NCBI GenBank assembly: GCA_022713905.1
Contig: JAIHTM010000016.1
Location: forward strand, 1 to 20,087
Length of the DNA stretch: 20,087 nucleotides
Reading direction: 5' to 3'
DNA from: Collinsella sp.
Lineage (GTDB): Bacteria > Actinomycetota > Coriobacteriia > Coriobacteriales > Coriobacteriaceae
This document shows positions 13,429 through 20,087 of this stretch, one piece after another (the first letter of the stretch is position 1; each line of letters opens with the position of its first letter). The notes under the pieces are model-generated. The model worked only from the letters and a program-made list of their open reading frames with translations, was not told the origin of the DNA and searched no databases. The position numbers were made by a program, and so were the translations under genes.

Positions 13429-15756
13429 ATGGCGGATTCTCAGATCCATGTCGCGCTGGCGGGTAATCCCAACTGCGGCAAGACCACGCTTTTCAACCTG
13501 ATCACCGGCGCCAACGGCTACGTTGGCAACTGGCCCGGCGTCACGGTTGAGAAAAAGGAGGCCAAGCTCCTAAGCGACAAGAACGTTACCATCACGGACC
13601 TCCCTGGCATCTACTCGCTTTCCCCCTACAGCCCCGAGGAGCAGTGCTCGCGCGATTACCTCATGAGCGGCGAGCCCGATGTTGTCGTCCAAGTCGTCGA
13701 TGCCACCAACCTCGAGCGTAACCTGTACCTGGCGCTTCAGGTTATCGAGACCGGCCTGCCCGTGGTCGTTGCCCTCAACATGGCCGACCTGGTCGAGAAG
13801 AACGGCGATAAGATCGACACGGACAAGCTTTCCAAGAAGCTCGGTTGCCCGGTCATGATGATCTCGGCTCTTAAGAACAAGGGCATCAAGGAGCTGTTCG
13901 AGCAGGTTAAGAAGTCCGCTGCTTCTAAGGGCCAAGTGCCGGAGCACAAGTTCGATTCCTCCATCGAGGACGTTCTGGACCACATCGAGAATAACCTGCC
14001 TGCGAGCGTTCCCGCCAACAAGCGTCGCTACTACGCGGTCAAACTGTTTGAGCGCGACGCGGACGCCTGCAAGCTCATCAACCTCACCAAGGAGAAGGCC
14101 GCTCGCGTGGAGGAGCTGGTCGCCCAGTGCGAGCAGGACTGCGACGACGATGCCGAGTCCATCATCACCGGTGAGCGCTATGGCGTCATCGCGCACATCA
14201 TCGACGAGTGCATGACCAAGGCTCCGGCAAAGATGAGCACCTCCGAGAAGATCGACCGCGTGGTTACCAACCGTATCCTGGGCCTGCCGATCTTTGTGGT
14301 CATCATGTTCTGCGTGTACTACATCGCCGTTTCTACCTTGGGCGGTACGGTGACCGACTTCACCAACGACCAGCTCTTCGGTACCGACGGTTGGTACGTG
14401 CTCGGTCAGGGCCGCGATGCCTACGACGCAGCCGTCGAGGCTGCGGGCGACGATGCTGATTCGGTCGATCCGGCTCAGTATGGTCCGTATGTTCCGGGTA
14501 TTACCACTATGGTGCACGATGCCCTCGTGGCGGGCGGCACCGAGGACGGTGGCCTGGTCGACTCGCTCGTCTGTGACGGTATCGTCGGCGGCCTGGGTGC
14601 CATCTTTGGCTTTGTGCCGCAGATGTTCCTGCTGTTCGTCATGCTGTCCTTCCTGGAGGACTGCGGCTATATGGCCCGCGTCGCCTTCATCATGGACCGC
14701 GTGTTCCGCCGCTTTGGCCTGTCCGGTAAGTCCTTCATCCCCATGCTCGTGTCCTCGGGCTGCGGCGTCCCTGGCGTCATGGCCACCAAGACCATCGAGA
14801 ACGAGAAGGACCGCCGCATGACGGTCATGACCACCACGTTCATCCCCTGTGGCGCTAAGCTGCCCATCATCGCCCTGCTCATGGGCTCGATCATCGGTCA
14901 TACCCCCGATACCGCTGCTTGGATCTCGCCGCTCTTCTACTTCCTGGGCGTCTTCGCCGTCATCGGCTCGGGCCTGATGCTCAAGAAGACCAAGCTCTTC
15001 GCCGGTCGTCCGACGCCGTTCGTTATGGAGCTTCCCGCTTACCACTTCCCGGCGATCCGCTCTTGGGCGCTGCACGTGTGGGAGCGCTGCTGGGCCTTTA
15101 TCAAGAAGGCCGGCACGGTCATCTTCGCGTCCACTGTCGTGGTTTGGTTCCTGTCCAACTTTGGTAGCTACAACGGTTCCTTTGGCTTCCTGCCTGCGAT
15201 GGACGGCATCCCCGAGGAGTTCATGGACTACTCCGTGCTCGCCATGCTGGGCAACCTGGTCGCTTGGATCTTCGCCCCGCTCGGCTTTAGCACCTGGCAG
15301 GCAACCGCACTGACCGTCTCTGGCCTCGTCGCCAAGGAGAACGTCGTCGCCACCGCCGGCTCGCTGCTGTCCGTCGCCGACGCGGGCGAGACCGACCCGA
15401 GCCTGTGGACCGCGTTTGCCGGCATGTTCCCCACCATGGGCGCTTGCGTGGCCTTCGGCGCCTTCAACCTGCTGTGCGCTCCGTGCTTTGCCGCCATTGG
15501 CACCATCCGCAACCAGATGGACTCTGGCAAGTGGACCGCGATTGCCATCGGCTACGAGTGCGCCTTCGCTTGGGTGATCGGCCTGTTCATCAACCAGTTC
15601 TACAACCTGCTTGTCCTTGGGCAGTTTGGTATCTGGACGGTTGTGGCCATTGTGCTGCTGGTTGCGATGCTCTTCCAGATTTTCCGACCCATGCCCAAGC
15701 ATGCATGGACCGATGAGGACGAGACCAACACTGCTTCCGCCGCAGTTTCCGCTTAA
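13429..15756 (+). CDS. feoB: FeoB ferrous iron transporter
   Basis: FeoB is the membrane permease of the Feo system and imports Fe(II) using an N-terminal G-protein domain. The 775-residue protein carries G1 'GNPNCGKTT' (12-20), G3 'DLPG' (57-60), G4 'NMAD' (117-120) and a G5-like 'SALK' near 146. A helical guanine-dissociation-inhibitor-like linker (about 165-270) comes next, then the polytopic membrane domain. Both gate regions are present: 'SSGCGVPGVMATKTI' with Cys445 and 'LLCAPCFAAIG' with Cys683 and Cys686. An acidic extracytoplasmic insertion lies at about 315-370, between the first membrane helix and the first gate. Ribosome-binding site AAGGAAGAAGG precedes it, and a terminator follows at 15786. 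The Cys-rich partner gene lies 175 bases downstream. Confidence 0.97.
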   Translation: MADSQIHVALAGNPNCGKTTLFNLITGANGYVGNWPGVTVEKKEAKLLSDKNVTITDLPGIYSLSPYSPEEQCSRDYLMSGEPDVVVQVVDATNLERNLYLALQVIETGLPVVVALNMADLVEKNGDKIDTDKLSKKLGCPVMMISALKNKGIKELFEQVKKSAASKGQVPEHKFDSSIEDVLDHIENNLPASVPANKRRYYAVKLFERDADACKLINLTKEKAARVEELVAQCEQDCDDDAESIITGERYGVIAHIIDECMTKAPAKMSTSEKIDRVVTNRILGLPIFVVIMFCVYYIAVSTLGGTVTDFTNDQLFGTDGWYVLGQGRDAYDAAVEAAGDDADSVDPAQYGPYVPGITTMVHDALVAGGTEDGGLVDSLVCDGIVGGLGAIFGFVPQMFLLFVMLSFLEDCGYMARVAFIMDRVFRRFGLSGKSFIPMLVSSGCGVPGVMATKTIENEKDRRMTVMTTTFIPCGAKLPIIALLMGSIIGHTPDTAAWISPLFYFLGVFAVIGSGLMLKKTKLFAGRPTPFVMELPAYHFPAIRSWALHVWERCWAFIKKAGTVIFASTVVVWFLSNFGSYNGSFGFLPAMDGIPEEFMDYSVLAMLGNLVAWIFAPLGFSTWQATALTVSGLVAKENVVATAGSLLSVADAGETDPSLWTAFAGMFPTMGACVAFGAFNLLCAPCFAAIGTIRNQMDSGKWTAIAIGYECAFAWVIGLFINQFYNLLVLGQFGIWTVVAIVLLVAMLFQIFRPMPKHAWTDEDETNTASAAVSA

Positions 15757-15785
15757 GTCCGAATAAGGATTAACCCCTTTCCACG

Positions 15786-15818
15786 AGCCCGGGTGTCCCA
15801 GCGACACTCGGGCTTTTT
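15786..15818 (+). terminator. Intrinsic terminator of feoB
   Basis: AGCCCGGGTGTC (15786-15797) pairs with GACACTCGGGCT (15803-15814) with one wobble and a five-base loop. It is followed by a T-run to 15818 and lies 29 bases after feoB. Confidence 0.92.
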
Positions 15819-15854
15819 GGTGGGAGAGATGTGGCGTTTCCGCAGATAAAACCG

Positions 15855-15881
15855 ACCAAAACAAACCTGTCCCTTTTTGGT
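15855..15881. promoter_or_regulatory. Short inverted repeat before the FeoB-associated gene
   Basis: ACCAAAA (15855-15861) and TTTTGGT (15875-15881) flank 13 bases. A TAAAGT hexamer at 15897-15902 could be a -10, with the second arm near the -35 position. The promoter reading is weak. Confidence 0.25.
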
Positions 15882-15907
15882 AGGTGGAGAATGGGGTAAA
15901 GTAAGTG

Positions 15908-15917
15908 GTGGTTAACT
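15908..15917 (+). promoter_or_regulatory. Third copy of GTGGTTAACT in the feo locus
   Basis: This decamer is identical to the two inverted copies upstream of feoA (12708-12717 and 12746-12755). It abuts the AGAGGAGG ribosome-binding site of the next gene. It is a candidate shared regulator half-site. Confidence 0.4.
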
Positions 15918-15931
15918 AGAGGAGGCTTGCT

Positions 15932-16132
15932 ATGGCACCTATCGATATTGTTGTACTGGCTGTTATTGGTATTGCGTTTGTCGCGGTATGCGTGCGCATC
16001 TACCGCAAGGGCACCTGCGCCGACTGCGCTCAGGGTGGCGTTTGCACGGGGCATTGCTCCAACAAAAAGACGTGCGCCGCACTTAAGGGCGTAGACAAAA
16101 TCGCCGAAGACTTGGGCCGCGGTATTCATTAG
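15932..16132 (+). CDS. FeoB-associated Cys-rich membrane protein
   Basis: The 66-residue protein has one N-terminal membrane helix (about residues 4-21, 'IDIVVLAVIGIAFVAVCV'), a basic 'RIYRKG' stop-transfer region and a Cys-rich cytoplasmic tail with Cys29, 32, 38, 42 and 48 (plus Cys20 in the helix). This layout and its place directly after feoB match the FeoB-associated Cys-rich membrane protein family, whose members are thought to act with FeoB but lack a settled biochemical role; metal or redox binding by the cysteines is inference. Strong Shine-Dalgarno GAGGAGG. It is separated from feoB by a terminator, so it probably has its own promoter, and the GTGGTTAACT motif lies just before the ribosome-binding site. 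Confidence 0.87.
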   Translation: MAPIDIVVLAVIGIAFVAVCVRIYRKGTCADCAQGGVCTGHCSNKKTCAALKGVDKIAEDLGRGIH

Positions 16133-16153
16133 TCGACCGGCGTTTGGGCATGT

Positions 16154-16205
16154 TTGACTGCGAATACGGCAGTTGCTGATAGGATAAGTACGTTAGCAAC
16201 TGCCG
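16154..16205 (+). promoter_or_regulatory. Candidate promoter with embedded 10-bp inverted repeat
   Basis: TTGACT (16154-16159) and TGATAG (16177-16182), 17 bases apart with a TG extension, form a plausible promoter. CGGCAGTTGC (16167-16176) and GCAACTGCCG (16196-16205) are perfect inverted repeats flanking the -10 and the start of transcription, as an operator for an unseen regulator might. The dyad could alternatively be a leader hairpin. Confidence 0.45.
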
Positions 16206-16234
16206 CCGAGCGGCTCAAACGAAAGGAAGCCTGT

Positions 16235-18184
16235 ATGGAGTCCTCTGCCTATCCGATGCTCTTTAGCCCGATCAAGGTCGGTACGACCGAGGTCAAGAAC
16301 CGCGTCTTTATGCCGCCGGTATCCACCAACCTGGCCGATCATGGCTATGTGACCGATGACTTGGTCGATCATTACCGTGCCCGCGCCAAGGGCGGCGTGG
16401 GCCTCATCGTCACCGAGGTCGTGACGGTCGAGCCCACCTATACCTATCTGCCGGGTGATATGTGCTGCTACGACGACACGTTTATCCCCGGCTGGGAAAA
16501 GCTCGCCGCGGCCGTCCACGAGTATGGCTGCAAGATCATGCCGCAGCTCTTCCACCCCGCCTACATGGCCTTTAACATTCCGGGCACGCCGCGCCTGATC
16601 GCTCCGTCCTTTGTGGGTCCGTCCTATGCCCGCGAGGCGCCGCGCCCCATTACGGTGGATGAGATCCACGAGCTCACGCATCAGTTCGGTGACGCTGCCG
16701 TGCGTATGCAGAAGGCCGGTGTCGATGGCGTCGAGGTCCATGCGGCACACGCCCACGGCATGCTCGGCGGCTTTTTGACCCCGCTCTATAACAAGCGTAC
16801 CGATGAGTACGGCGGCTCGCTCGACGCCCGTATGCGCTTCTTGCTCGAGGTTATCGCCGAGATTCGCGAGCGCTGCGGCAAGGACTTTATCATCGACGTT
16901 CGCATCTCGGGCGATGAGTACACCGATGGCGGTCTGACCCTCAACGACATGATCTACGTCTCGCGTCGCTTGGAGAAGGCCGGCGTCGACATGATTCATG
17001 TGTCAGGCGGCACCACCATTAAGCGCGGCTCCGCGATTCCCGCCGCCGGTACCCAGCAGGCCTCGCACGCTGCCTGCTCGCGCGAGATCAAAAAGCACGT
17101 GAACATTCCTGTTGCCACGGTCGGCCGCATTAACGAGGCATGGATTGCCGAGGAGCTGATCGAGGACGGCGCCGCCGACATCTGCATGATGGGCCGCGCC
17201 AATCTGTGCGATGCCGAGTTCTGCAACAAGGCCGCTGCCGGCAACGCCGATGACATCCGCCCCTGCATTGGCTGTCTGCGCTGCCTGAACGGCATTATGT
17301 TTGGCAAGCGCATCTCCTGCACCGTCAATCCGGACGTGGAGCGCGACGAGGCCGGCTACGAGCCTGCCGCTACGCTCAAGAACGTGCTGGTCGTGGGCGC
17401 TGGTCCCGCAGGTATGGAGGCGGCCTACATTGCTGCCAAGCGCGGGCACCACGTGGTGCTTGTGGACAAGCAGGACGAACCGGGCGGCGAGATGCGCATC
17501 GCGGCTGTTCCGCCGGCAAAGCAGGAGCTTACGCGCGTGATCAAGTATCAGTATCGCCGCCTGGCCGAAGCGGGCGTAACGTGCGTCTTTGGTACCGAGC
17601 TATCTGCTGAGGATATTCAGCGCGACTATGCCGGCTACGAGGTCGTTTTGGCCTACGGTGCCGAGCCTATCGCTCCGGCCTTTATGCAGGGCTTTAAGCA
17701 GGTCATGACGGCTGACGACCTGCTGGGCGGCAACGCCTTCCCGGGCAAGAAGATCGTCATCGTCGGCGGCGGTACCGTCGGCTGCGAGACTGCCGACTAT
17801 CTGGCTCCGCTGGTCAACGACCTGTCGCCGGCCAATCGCGATGTCACCGTCATCGAGATGACCAAGACGCTCGCTGCCAACGAGGGCGGCGCCGGCCGCG
17901 CGGTGCTCATCACGCGCATGCTTTCCAAGGGCGTTCACGTGCTGACCGAGGCCAAGGTAACCGAGATTACCGAGGACACCATCAGCTACGAAAAAGATGG
18001 CGAGATCCACACTATCGCCGATGCCGATACGCTGGTGCTTGCCATGGGCTATCGTCCCAACACCAAGCTGGCCGACGACCTGGCCGCTGCCGGTGTTGCC
18101 ACCCACGTGCTGGGCGACGCCCAGAAGTGCGGCAACATCCGCGATGCCATCGGCGATGGCTACAAGGTTGCCTGCGAGCTCTAG
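16235..18184 (+). CDS. NADH:flavin oxidoreductase, FadH/BaiCD-like OYE-FeS-FAD enzyme
   Basis: The 649-residue protein combines three modules. An old-yellow-enzyme TIM barrel covers about residues 1-370 and starts 'LFSPIKVGTTEVKNRVFMPPVSTN', with 'VEVHAAHAHGMLGGFLTPLYNKRTDEYGGSLDAR' (His169 and His172 in the active-site H-x2-H). A [4Fe-4S] ligand set follows at Cys344, 347, 350 and 362 (C-x2-C-x2-C-x11-C). The C-terminal part has two dinucleotide-binding folds, GAGPAG (388-393) and GGGTVG (511-516). Such enzymes reduce activated C=C bonds with NAD(P)H; relatives include 2,4-dienoyl-CoA reductase, BaiCD/BaiH bile-acid enzymes, trimethylamine dehydrogenase and coriobacterial daidzein reductase. 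The substrate cannot be assigned. ATG 16235 has GAAAGGAAG upstream; the in-frame 16154 start would lie in the promoter. It appears monocistronic. Confidence 0.9.
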   Translation: MESSAYPMLFSPIKVGTTEVKNRVFMPPVSTNLADHGYVTDDLVDHYRARAKGGVGLIVTEVVTVEPTYTYLPGDMCCYDDTFIPGWEKLAAAVHEYGCKIMPQLFHPAYMAFNIPGTPRLIAPSFVGPSYAREAPRPITVDEIHELTHQFGDAAVRMQKAGVDGVEVHAAHAHGMLGGFLTPLYNKRTDEYGGSLDARMRFLLEVIAEIRERCGKDFIIDVRISGDEYTDGGLTLNDMIYVSRRLEKAGVDMIHVSGGTTIKRGSAIPAAGTQQASHAACSREIKKHVNIPVATVGRINEAWIAEELIEDGAADICMMGRANLCDAEFCNKAAAGNADDIRPCIGCLRCLNGIMFGKRISCTVNPDVERDEAGYEPAATLKNVLVVGAGPAGMEAAYIAAKRGHHVVLVDKQDEPGGEMRIAAVPPAKQELTRVIKYQYRRLAEAGVTCVFGTELSAEDIQRDYAGYEVVLAYGAEPIAPAFMQGFKQVMTADDLLGGNAFPGKKIVIVGGGTVGCETADYLAPLVNDLSPANRDVTVIEMTKTLAANEGGAGRAVLITRMLSKGVHVLTEAKVTEITEDTISYEKDGEIHTIADADTLVLAMGYRPNTKLADDLAAAGVATHVLGDAQKCGNIRDAIGDGYKVACEL

Positions 18185-18201
18185 TCAACCCCTTGTTGCG
18201 T

Positions 18202-18248
18202 GGGGGCAGGTTACTTTGCACCAACTTGGCGCATGTAAACCTGGCCCC
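18202..18248. repeat. Long imperfect hairpin downstream of the oxidoreductase gene
   Basis: The sequence folds on itself over 47 bases. An outer GGGG-CAGGTT arm faces AAACCTG-CCCC, and an inner TGCaCC/GGcGCA closes on AACTT. No T-run follows, so this is not a classic terminator; it looks like a palindromic repeat unit or an RNA stem. Confidence 0.4.
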
Positions 18249-18337
18249 ATTGACGAGGTTTCCGCCATCCCAGGGCGGCTACATGGAGTAGCGCCCGTGC
18301 GCATCGATTCCCTCTCATAGATGTGCGGCACAAAGAA

Positions 18338-18368
18338 CCCCGAGCTCACACGAGCTCGGGGCCTTTTT
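18338..18368 (+). terminator. Intrinsic terminator downstream of the oxidoreductase gene
   Basis: CCCCGAGCTC (18338-18347) and GAGCTCGGGG (18352-18361) form a perfect 10-bp stem with a four-base loop, followed by CC and five T. It is 153 bases after the stop codon and is the first real terminator there. Confidence 0.88.
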
Positions 18369-18390
18369 CGTCTGGATTGGGGACGCATAG

Positions 18391-18514
18391 CCGGACGAAA
18401 GCGTGTTGCGTTTGGCGTAAAACCATACGAAAGTGCAATTTGCGTCTTATTTCCGAACGTAAAACAGACGAAAACCGTTTACGTCTGCTTTAAATCCGTA
18501 CGAAAACGGTTTTC
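18391..18514. repeat. Degenerate ACGAAA repeat array between convergent genes
   Basis: Units of the form CCnnACGAAA start at 18391, 18423 and 18496, with looser relatives at 18453 (CCGAACGTAAA) and 18464 (ACAGACGAAAA). The main spacings are 30-32 bases. Most units carry a downstream CGT that makes each an inverted repeat, best in ACGAAAAC-g-GTTTTCGT (18500-18516). The array lies 3' to both flanking genes. It may include the ATPase gene's terminator; its nature is unknown. Confidence 0.4.
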
Positions 18515-18537
18515 GTCTTGCAGGGCAGTTGCCGTTT

Positions 18538-19629
18538 CTACAGTTCAACTTCCAGTTCGGCTTTGTGTTCGCAGAGGTAGTCGCGCATGTAGGGGATGGC
18601 AAATGAGACCTTGCCGTACGAAGGAGCCTCGATAATCGATTCTCTTAACAGGCGGCTGCGGACGGAGCTCACCTGTTGAGGCGTTTTGTTTAGGGCATCG
18701 GCAACCATGCTGGTCGAGCTCGTCTGCCCCAAAGACGCCATGCTCAGCAGATAAGCGATGCACGTGGGCGGAATGCGCTGCAGCGCGGGCTCAATCACCA
18801 TGGCGCAGAAGCGTTCGCGTGCCGTTGCAATGCCACGCTCGGCTTCTTCTTCTCCAATAATCGCTGTATGTGCGCGTCTTGCCAACTGCCATGCGTAGTA
18901 TCCAACGAGTTGGATCATGAAAGGATAGCCTTGCGTTGCCTCGGCAAGTTGGCCGGCAATACCTGGCTGCAACTCCATGCCAGACGCTTCAATGGTTTCC
19001 TCGAGGGAGTACGACACTTCGGTTACTGCCACAGCCTTCAGATCAAAGGGGAGGGCACGGCGCAAAAACGTAAGTGTCTTTCCGTTGATGATGCTTTCAA
19101 TCATCGAAGGCAGCCCAGCAAAAACAAAGGCGATATCAAGGTCTTCGCCGATAACCTGCTGAATCGCAATGGAGAGCGTTCGGACCTCATCGAGCTCTGC
19201 GTCTTGAACCTCGTCGAGAGTGATGAGCAGGCCATTTCCATTCTTGGTTATTGTCTGTCTCATGGCGTCGCGTAGCGATGGGCCGATTCGCTCAATATCT
19301 ATGCTGCCGATGGATATGCCAGCCACGGTGGGCTCAAATCTGGCGTGCTTGGCCTGGAATTTGGGCTGCAGCTGTTCGAGAATGCGCTGACAAAGTCCCT
19401 CGGTTGCGACCTCTTTTATGACCGTCCAGCCACGGCTTTGCGCCAAACGTGAGCACTCGTCAAGGAGGACCGTCTTGCCCGTTCCACGGACGCCGGCTAT
19501 GCGCATTAGGCGCCCCGGGGCACCAGGCCCGTTGACGAGGCCCTCATTGAATTCTTCGAGCACATCTTCGCGGCCGATAATCGTGGGAGGTGTTTTACCT
19601 GCTGTGGGCTTAAAAGGGTTTGTTTGCAT
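18538..19629 (-). CDS. AAA-type ATPase with C-terminal winged-helix-like domain, function unknown
   Basis: The 363-residue protein begins 'NPFKPTAGKTPPTIIGRED', typical of AAA_16/archaeal-type ATPases that resemble Orc1/Cdc6 and STAND proteins. Walker A is GVRGTGKT (46-53), Walker B is LLITLDE (134-140), and a sensor-1-like 'FVFAGLPS' lies at 168-175. A helical lid follows, and residues about 287-350 ('CIAYLLSMASLGQTSSTSMVADALNKTPQQVSSVRSRLLRESIIEA') look like a winged helix for DNA binding. There are no membrane segments. ATG 19629 is chosen because AAAGGTGG precedes it; an in-frame GTG nine bases upstream is less likely. The start is preceded by six phased copies of a 10-bp repeat. Proteins of this type are common in actinobacteria, but I know of no assigned function; roles in DNA transactions, defence or regulation are guesses. 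Confidence 0.85.
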   Translation of the reverse strand: MQTNPFKPTAGKTPPTIIGREDVLEEFNEGLVNGPGAPGRLMRIAGVRGTGKTVLLDECSRLAQSRGWTVIKEVATEGLCQRILEQLQPKFQAKHARFEPTVAGISIGSIDIERIGPSLRDAMRQTITKNGNGLLITLDEVQDAELDEVRTLSIAIQQVIGEDLDIAFVFAGLPSMIESIINGKTLTFLRRALPFDLKAVAVTEVSYSLEETIEASGMELQPGIAGQLAEATQGYPFMIQLVGYYAWQLARRAHTAIIGEEEAERGIATARERFCAMVIEPALQRIPPTCIAYLLSMASLGQTSSTSMVADALNKTPQQVSSVRSRLLRESIIEAPSYGKVSFAIPYMRDYLCEHKAELEVEL

Positions 19630-19647
19630 GTGAGCCACCTTTGCTCA

Positions 19648-19712
19648 AGATATAGCAAGATATAGCAAAGTATAGCAAGATATAGCAAAGTATAGTGAGA
19701 TATAGCAAAGTA
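19648..19712. repeat. 10-bp tandem repeat tract before the ATPase gene
   Basis: Six units of AGATATAGCA or AAGTATAGCA (one ending GTG) plus a half unit run head to tail without gaps. Read toward the ATPase gene, each unit gives TGCTATATCT or TGCTATACTT, so the tract contains repeated -10-like TATATC/TATACT hexamers at exactly one helical turn. The tract ends 18 bases before the start codon. Confidence 0.9.
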
Positions 19713-20087
19713 AGCGCTACTCGCGGGTTTTGCGGTGGTGCTATTTTCCAAATGCCGCGCGGATAAAGCGCTGGGCGAACAGCTTGTTGGCAACTCACGA
19801 GGGCTCGGGGTGCCAATTTGGGATGGAGTAGTGCTGTGCCACGAATAGGGCCTATCTACTACGTTTAAGCCGCAGAGGTCAACCATAGCCGGCTATTTTG
19901 AAAATCGATAAGCTCTCTACCCGCACTGATAATTGTTCTCGGGGGAAGCGGGCACTGCGGGGCGCGGCGACAGCGCGCGATTTCCGCGTCGCAGCGCCAC
20001 CCTGATGCCGAACGCCGGGACGATGACCCACCGACCTGCTGACGCCTCTTCGGCCGTCCTCAAATCCGACCTGTCTCGCCCCGGCTT
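19713..20087. other. Right-edge stretch without a supported gene
   Basis: I find no recognisable gene. A 12-bp palindrome ATAGCCGGCTAT lies at 19885-19896. On the minus strand an open frame enters from the right edge and stops at 19917-19919, about 56 codons. Its codon use (several AGG and CGA) differs from the genes here, and I recognise no domain. A plus-strand frame from ATG 20020 to the edge ('MTHRPADASSAVL') has no good ribosome-binding site. The upstream part should contain the ATPase promoter, but no clear -35 is visible. Confidence 0.4.

Noticed and set aside
13570..15864. 764-residue minus-strand ORF opposite feoB
   Set aside because: It is an antisense shadow rich in Asp/Glu/Gly/His without hydrophobic core patterns, and it includes the feoB terminator.
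18391..18516. Possible CRISPR array
   Set aside because: Units are short and degenerate, the spacing includes an 11-base step, there is no constant direct repeat of 23 bases or more, and no cas gene is nearby.
19506..19886. ORFs across the 10-bp repeats translating as repeated YILLYLAI-type stretches
   Set aside because: The apparent membrane-like peptide is a product of the AT-rich tandem repeat; there is no ribosome-binding site and the frames overlap the ATPase gene.

Overview
The window looks like about 20 kb of chromosome from a high-GC gut actinobacterium of the class Coriobacteriia, most likely Collinsella or a close relative. I base this on gene content (two feoA genes plus feoB plus a Cys-rich FeoB partner, a FadH/BaiCD-like flavoenzyme, an EbgA/EbgC beta-galactosidase), on codon use rich in GC at third positions, and on AT-richer intergenic islands. 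I saw no rRNA, tRNA, transposase, prophage gene or CRISPR array.

Layout. Positions 177-2423 (minus) hold a compact larB-larC1-tetR operon linked to nickel-pincer cofactor synthesis. serB (minus) follows, and aspS (plus) is divergent from it with a structured leader. Two twin hairpins separate aspS from a convergent LacI-family repressor (5465-6481). The repressor is divergent from ebgA-ebgC, whose promoter carries three identical palindromic operators. An APC-family amino-acid permease comes next. An AT-rich 230-bp element with 42-bp terminal inverted repeats then precedes a solitary HPr gene. The iron locus runs from 12801 to 16132: feoA1, feoA2, feoB and a FeoB-associated Cys-rich membrane peptide, with short motifs repeated between its units. 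A multidomain OYE/FeS/FAD oxidoreductase follows, then a gene-free stretch with a long hairpin, a terminator and a degenerate ACGAAA repeat array. Last is an AAA-type ATPase (minus) whose start is preceded by a 10-bp tandem repeat tract. The final 375 bases hold no gene I can support.

How the genes fit together. The LacI regulator, three operators, ebgA and ebgC make a self-contained inducible beta-galactosidase module resembling E. coli ebgR-ebgA-ebgC. The feo genes make a ferrous-iron uptake module. LarB and LarC1 would supply part of the Ni-pincer cofactor pathway, but larE, larA and the LarC2 domain are not in the window. AspRS carries the His typical of non-discriminating enzymes, suggesting Asn-tRNA is made by transamidation.

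The observations I rank highest are an HPr with a natural Asp at regulatory position 46, the 10-bp phased repeats before the uncharacterised ATPase, the 230-bp inverted-repeat element, and the motifs repeated across the feo locus. All calls come from reading the sequence; no database search was possible.
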